Part shown: one piece after another, positions 57,259 through 64,000 of the stretch
Layout of the letters: every line of letters starts with the position of its first letter
Numbering within the stretch: position 1 is the stretch's first letter
Assembly: GCA_016716905.1 (NCBI GenBank)
Contig: JADJUS010000003.1
Span: 434,001 to 498,000, forward strand
Source of the DNA: Acidobacteriota bacterium
GTDB taxonomy: Bacteria; Acidobacteriota; Vicinamibacteria; Vicinamibacterales; SCN-69-37
Reading direction: 5' to 3'
DNA: 64,000 nucleotides
Position numbers and translations under genes: made by a program
The notes under the pieces: model-generated
The model's database searches: none
Told to the model about the DNA's origin: nothing
Seen by the model: the letters and a program-made list of their open reading frames with translations, nothing else

Positions 57259-58248
57259 ATCATCTGCGTGCGCCAGAGATCGTGCAGGTGCACAACGCCC
57301 TCGACGCGAAGCGAATCATCCACGACTACAAGCGCCGTGATCTTCCGCTGTTCCATCAGCCTGATGGCTTCCACAGCAAGCATACCCTTTGTGATGGTGA
57401 CGGGTTGCCGGGTCATCACGTCGTGCGCCTGCTGGTCGAGCAGGGCCGACCCGGGCGTCATGTGGCGCCGGAGGTCGCCGTCTGTGACGATCCCGAGCAG
57501 GTGGCGCTCGGAATCGACCACACAGGTCATCCCCAGGCGCTTGCTGCTCATTTCATGGATGACGAGCGGCATGGGCGCGTCGCCAGGCACCATCGGCACC
57601 GCGTCGGCCACGTGCATCAGTGCGTCGACCCGCATCAGTTTCTTGCCCAGCTTGCCGCCCGGATGCCGGTCCGCGAATTCTTCTGCGCGGAAGCCCTTGC
57701 GCTGCGACAGCGCCAGCGCCAGCGCATCGCCCAGCGCCAGCGCGGCGGTCGTGCTCGCGGTGGGCGCCAGATTCATGGGGCACGCCTCAGCCGCCACGTG
57801 GCAGCTGAGCGCGATGTCGGCGGCTTGTCCCAGCGTGGACTCGAGGTTGCCTGTCAGCGCAATGAGCCGCGCGCCGATGCGCCGGATGGCTTCCACCAGG
57901 CGGATGAGTTCCTCGGTCTCGCCACTGTGCGACAGTGCCACCACCACGTCTTCGGCCCGCACCGCGCCCAGATCGCCATGGATGGCTTCTGCCGGATGCA
58001 GGAAAAACGACGACGTGCCGGTGCTGGACAGCGTGGCCGCAATCTTGTGCGAAATGATGCCCGACTTGCCCATGCCGGTGACAATGACCCGGCCGGTGCA
58101 GGAGAGGAGCAGCGTCACCGCGCTGGGAAACGTGTCGCTGAGCTGGGGGATGAGACCCAGAATGGCGCGGGCCTCGGTGTCGAGCACCTGCACGGCAATC
58201 TCGAGCGCGTCTTTCGCGTCTTTCCCGCCTGGCGCGTCTTTCCCGTCG

Positions 58249-58256
<8 letters not shown>
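57255..58256 (-). CDS. kdsD: Arabinose-5-phosphate isomerase
   Basis: A 333-residue protein. The SIS domain has RVIVTGMGKSGIISHKIAATLSS and ALSHSGETEE; two CBS domains follow (GDAPMPLVIHEMSSKRLG, VMTRQPVTITKGM). It makes arabinose-5-phosphate for KdsA from ribulose-5-phosphate. Overlaps kdsA by 8 bases. Confidence 0.95.
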
Positions 58257-61530
<3,274 letters not shown>

Positions 61531-61549
61531 ACGTCTTTTTCAGCCGGTA

Positions 61550-61580
61550 CGTAGCTCGGGCTGGTTCTCAAGCCCGAGTC
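61550..61580. repeat. REP-like hairpin (family D, altered stem)
   Basis: CGTAGCTCGGGCTGGTTCTCAAGCCCGAGTC. The stem is CTCGGGCT/AGCCCGAG, different from the usual GCGGCC but paired. It lies in the divergent gap between kdsB and the PilP-like gene. Confidence 0.85.
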
Positions 61581-61604
61581 TCGCGTGTTACGATCATCGG
61601 CGTG

Positions 61605-62126
61605 ATGCATCGCCTCACGTCGGCGTTCGTTCTTGGCGGCGCCGTGTTGCTGACGTCGTATATCAACGCGCCGGCTGCGCCCACGCCGGCGCCTGTGCCG
61701 GTGTCGTCTGCCGAGATGGCGACGATCGAGGCAATGAAGCCGCTTGTTGAAGAGCTCGAGCAGCAAACCGAGCGACTCAGGTCGCGGCTGACGCCGACGC
61801 CGGCCGAACCGGTGGCGCGCCGCAATCCATTTGGTTTTGGGAATCGCCCGCGTCCCGCGTCGACAACACCAAACGCCCCGGCCGATTCCGAGCCTGCGCT
61901 GGAGATCGCATCAGCGCCGGCGATCGCCTGGCCCACACTGGTCGCTCTCCTGACCGCTCAAGGTGAAGCCTCGACGCTGTCAGCCGTGTTGGCTCTGGGC
62001 GACGCCGTGGAAATCCTCACCACCGGCGCCATCGTCGGCGGCTTCCAGGTCCGCGAAATCACGGCCACTTCCGTCGAACTCGTGCACGTCGCCTCGTCCT
62101 CGACCACGCGTCTCACACTGCGCTAA
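61605..62126 (+). CDS. PilP/GspC-like secreted protein
   Basis: A 173-residue exported protein. Signal-like start (FVLGGAVLLTSYINAPAA), a coiled segment (IEAMKPLVEELEQQTERLRSR), then RRNPFGFG, reminiscent of the RDPF segment of PilP, and a beta-rich end (GDAVEILTTGAIVGGFQVRE, SSTTRLTLR) like PilP or GspC HR domains. It is not near other pil genes. GTG at 61602 is an alternative start. Confidence 0.65.
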   Translation: MHRLTSAFVLGGAVLLTSYINAPAAPTPAPVPVSSAEMATIEAMKPLVEELEQQTERLRSRLTPTPAEPVARRNPFGFGNRPRPASTTPNAPADSEPALEIASAPAIAWPTLVALLTAQGEASTLSAVLALGDAVEILTTGAIVGGFQVREITATSVELVHVASSSTTRLTLR

Positions 62127-62127
62127 G

Positions 62128-62213
62128 CAAAACGACCTCTGAGGTAATTACCGTCGGCCACTCATCGGTAATTACCTCAGAGGTCGTTTTGATCCGCAGA
62201 GGTCGTTTTGATC
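62128..62213. repeat. Perfect 26-bp palindrome with 17-bp direct repeats
   Basis: Arms 62128-62153 and 62166-62191 (CAAAACGACCTCTGAGG...) are perfectly complementary around a 12-base loop. A direct repeat CAGAGGTCGTTTTGATC occurs at 62178-62194 and 62197-62213. It lies directly after the PilP-like gene stop, so it could act as a terminator, or be an attachment or transposon-end remnant. The rest of the gap to icd holds a TATAAT at 62225-62230 without a clear -35. Confidence 0.85.
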
Positions 62214-62414
62214 GCCCGATCATTTATAATGATGTGTTGTCTGCGCACGTGAGGCGCACCACCGTGGTGCAAATCGCTGCGACGGCAGCAAACACAAAGG
62301 GATTCACACATCAGGGGAGACTTTTCCACAAAGTTTTCAACAGATCCTGTGAAGATCCCGTAACGTTTCCTCCACCGTGGGAGGGACGTGACCTAAAACA
62401 CCGGAAAGGTCCGC

Positions 62415-63632
62415 ATGAGCCCCGCCGCAATTACCCGCACGAACGACACGCTCCACGTTCCCGACAATCCCATCATTCCTTTTATTGAAGGTGACGGCAC
62501 CGGCCCCGACATCTGGCGCGCCAGTGTGCGCGTATTTGATGCCGCAGTCGCCAAAGCGTACGGCGGCACGCGTGCCATCTCGTGGCAGGAAGTGTTGGCC
62601 GGCGAAAAAGCATTTCAGCAAACGGGTAGCTGGTTGCCCGAAGCCACCCTCGCGGCCTTCCGTCAATATCTTGTGGGCATCAAGGGACCGCTCACGACGC
62701 CCGTCGGCGGCGGCATCCGTTCGTTGAACGTCGCGCTCCGGCAGGAACTCGATCTTTATGTGTGCCTGCGGCCCGTGCGCTACTTCCGCGGCATGGAAAC
62801 GCCCGTGAAACGTCCCGACCTGGTGGACATGGTGATCTTCCGCGAAAACACCGAAGACATTTACGCCGGCATCGAGTTTGAACAGGGGAGCGACGACGCG
62901 AAGAAGTTCGGGACGATGCTGGCGGATACTTTCCCCAAGCTCGCGAAGAAAGTCAGGTTCCCCGAGAGTTCGGCGTATGGCATCAAGCCCGTGTCGCGCG
63001 AAGGCAGCGAGCGGCTCATCCGCGCCGCGCTCAAGTACGCCATCGCCAACAAGCGCAAGAGCCTCACGCTGGTGCACAAGGGCAACATCATGAAGTTCAC
63101 CGAAGGGGGTTTTCGCGACTGGGGCTACGACCTCGCGAAGCGCGAATTTGGCGGCGTCGAGATCGACGGCGGGCCCTGGTGCAAACTCCCAGATGGCCTG
63201 ATCGTCAAGGATGTGATTGCGGATGCGTTCCTGCAGCAGATCCTGACGCGGCCGGCCGAGTACGACGTGATTGCCACGCTGAACCTGAACGGCGACTACA
63301 TTTCCGATGCGCTCGCGGCGCAGGTGGGCGGCATCGGCATCGCGCCGGGCGGCAACATCAACTACATGACCGGGCACGCCGTGTTTGAAGCCACGCACGG
63401 CACGGCGCCCAAGTATGCCAACCTCGACAAGGTCAACCCCGGGTCCGTCATCCTCTCGGGCGACTTGATGTTCCGGTACATGGGCTGGACCGAGGCGGCC
63501 GACCTGATGGTCAACGCGCTCGAAAAGACCATCGACGACAAACAGGTCACGTACGACCTGGCGCGCATGATTCCGGGGGCGACCGAACTCAAGACGTCGG
63601 AATTCGCCACCGCGATGATCGAACGGCTGTAG
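62415..63632 (+). CDS. icd: Isocitrate dehydrogenase (NADP-type)
   Basis: A 405-residue TCA enzyme. [40 protein letters not shown] with the phosphorylatable Ser region, [17 protein letters not shown], and [17 protein letters not shown] match the E. coli-type dimeric enzyme. GGAAAGG precedes ATG 62415. Followed by mdh on the same strand. Confidence 0.96.
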   Translation: MSPAAITRTNDTLHVPDNPIIPFIEGDGTGPDIWRASVRVFDAAVAKAYGGTRAISWQEVLAGEKAFQQTGSWLPEATLAAFRQYLVGIKGPLTTPVGGGIRSLNVALRQELDLYVCLRPVRYFRGMETPVKRPDLVDMVIFRENTEDIYAGIEFEQGSDDAKKFGTMLADTFPKLAKKVRFPESSAYGIKPVSREGSERLIRAALKYAIANKRKSLTLVHKGNIMKFTEGGFRDWGYDLAKREFGGVEIDGGPWCKLPDGLIVKDVIADAFLQQILTRPAEYDVIATLNLNGDYISDALAAQVGGIGIAPGGNINYMTGHAVFEATHGTAPKYANLDKVNPGSVILSGDLMFRYMGWTEAADLMVNALEKTIDDKQVTYDLARMIPGATELKTSEFATAMIERL

Positions 63633-63644
63633 ACGGAAGTTCCG

Positions 63645-63719
63645 CGGCCTTGAGACCCAGGCCGCGCTACGAGGAGCGTGACGGTATTTCGTAGCGCGGC
63701 CTGGGTCTCAAGGCCGCGG
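63645..63719. repeat. Inverted pair of REP-like hairpins (REPIN-like)
   Basis: Units 63645-63673 and 63690-63719 are exact mirror images around an about 16-bp spacer, giving a pair of hairpins that can also form one long hairpin. Typical of REPIN/BIME organisation. It lies between icd and mdh. Confidence 0.88.
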
Positions 63720-63765
63720 GTTTTAGCGCCTCGTGTAAGTTTTCTTTTTTTGTGGAGCAGTAATC

Positions 63766-64000
63766 ATGAATCGCAAAGTCACGGTAGTTGGTGGAGCAGG
63801 GAACGTGGGCGCGACGGTGGCGCGGGCTATTGCCGTCAAGGAACTGGCCGATGTGGTCATCGTGGACATTGCGGCCGAAAAGGCGGCGGGCATTGCGCTC
63901 GACATCTACGAGGCCTGCCCGATTGACGGGTCAGACACCCGGCTCGTCGGGACGTCGGACTATGCCGCCAGCGCCGGGTCGGACGTGGTGGTGATCACGT
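63766..64000 (+). CDS. mdh: Malate dehydrogenase, 5' part
   Basis: The first 78 codons are in the window and run off its end. RKVTVVGGAGNVGATVARAIAVKELADVVIVDI is the Rossmann start with GxGxxG, followed by GIALDIYEACPIDGSDTRLVGTSDY, typical of lactate-dehydrogenase-like malate dehydrogenases (catalytic parts lie beyond). GTGGAGCAG precedes the ATG. Next to icd, it is a TCA gene. Confidence 0.9.
   Translation, partial: MNRKVTVVGGAGNVGATVARAIAVKELADVVIVDIAAEKAAGIALDIYEACPIDGSDTRLVGTSDYAASAGSDVVVIT

Overview
The window is about 64 kb of GC-rich bacterial chromosome, densely packed on both strands. Gene content suggests a Gram-negative acidobacterium, most likely of the Vicinamibacteria type: a full Kdo (LPS) pathway, a pilMNOPQ operon, large secreted beta-propeller proteins, a GH109-type enzyme with a Tat signal, an aerobic benzoyl-CoA (box) cluster, and many small hairpin repeats between genes. 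This placement is inferred from gene content only. No rRNA, tRNA, phage, insertion sequence or CRISPR was found.

Layout. 1-3.8 kb (minus): a glycyl radical enzyme cut by the window edge, its activase, and lipA. 3.9-8.7 kb: a metallo-beta-lactamase-fold hydrolase, a 1004-residue secreted beta-propeller protein, and an HTH-shikimate-kinase fusion regulator. 8.8-19.1 kb: boxC, boxB, two crotonases, an aldehyde dehydrogenase, a lipoprotein, a dienelactone hydrolase, a kynureninase-like enzyme and a 3-hydroxyacyl-CoA dehydrogenase, together an aromatic/acyl-CoA catabolic island. 19.1-24.4 kb: a likely amino-sugar or galactose salvage operon (GH109-like enzyme, sodium:solute symporter with an internal stop, nucleotidyltransferase, galactokinase-like kinase). 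24.4-35.1 kb: cupredoxin lipoprotein, ferredoxin, coaA, thioesterase, a peptidase-propeller-barrel protein, TlpA-like protein, SPFH/Arc pair, EEP hydrolase, phosphofructokinase, PepSY protein. 35.4-41.5 kb (minus): rplM-rpsI-rpsB-tsf-pyrH-frr-thrC-asparaginase. 41.7-48.3 kb: pilMNOPQ with a lipoprotein, a frameshifted PKD protein and a TPR protein. 48.3-54.6 kb: M24 peptidase, accBC, thiE, amino-acid permease, folD. 54.8-61.5 kb (minus): kdsB-pyrG-kdsA-kdsD-kdsC-lapB-coaE, which makes CMP-Kdo and regulates LPS. 61.6-64 kb: a PilP-like protein, icd and the start of mdh.

The most unusual content is non-coding. Three copies of a roughly 240-bp element (26033, 32088, 38888) share TTCACCAT/ATGGTGAA ends and a nested three-hairpin, cloverleaf-like fold whose stems differ between copies but remain paired. 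One copy lies inside the tsf-pyrH operon. A second family, about 30-bp REP-like hairpins with a conserved GTAGC flank, also shows compensated stems. It appears singly, as an inverted pair, as a 26-bp tandem array, at the 3' end of a small gene, and once in frame inside thiE. Other nested palindromes, unrelated in sequence, fill further gaps.
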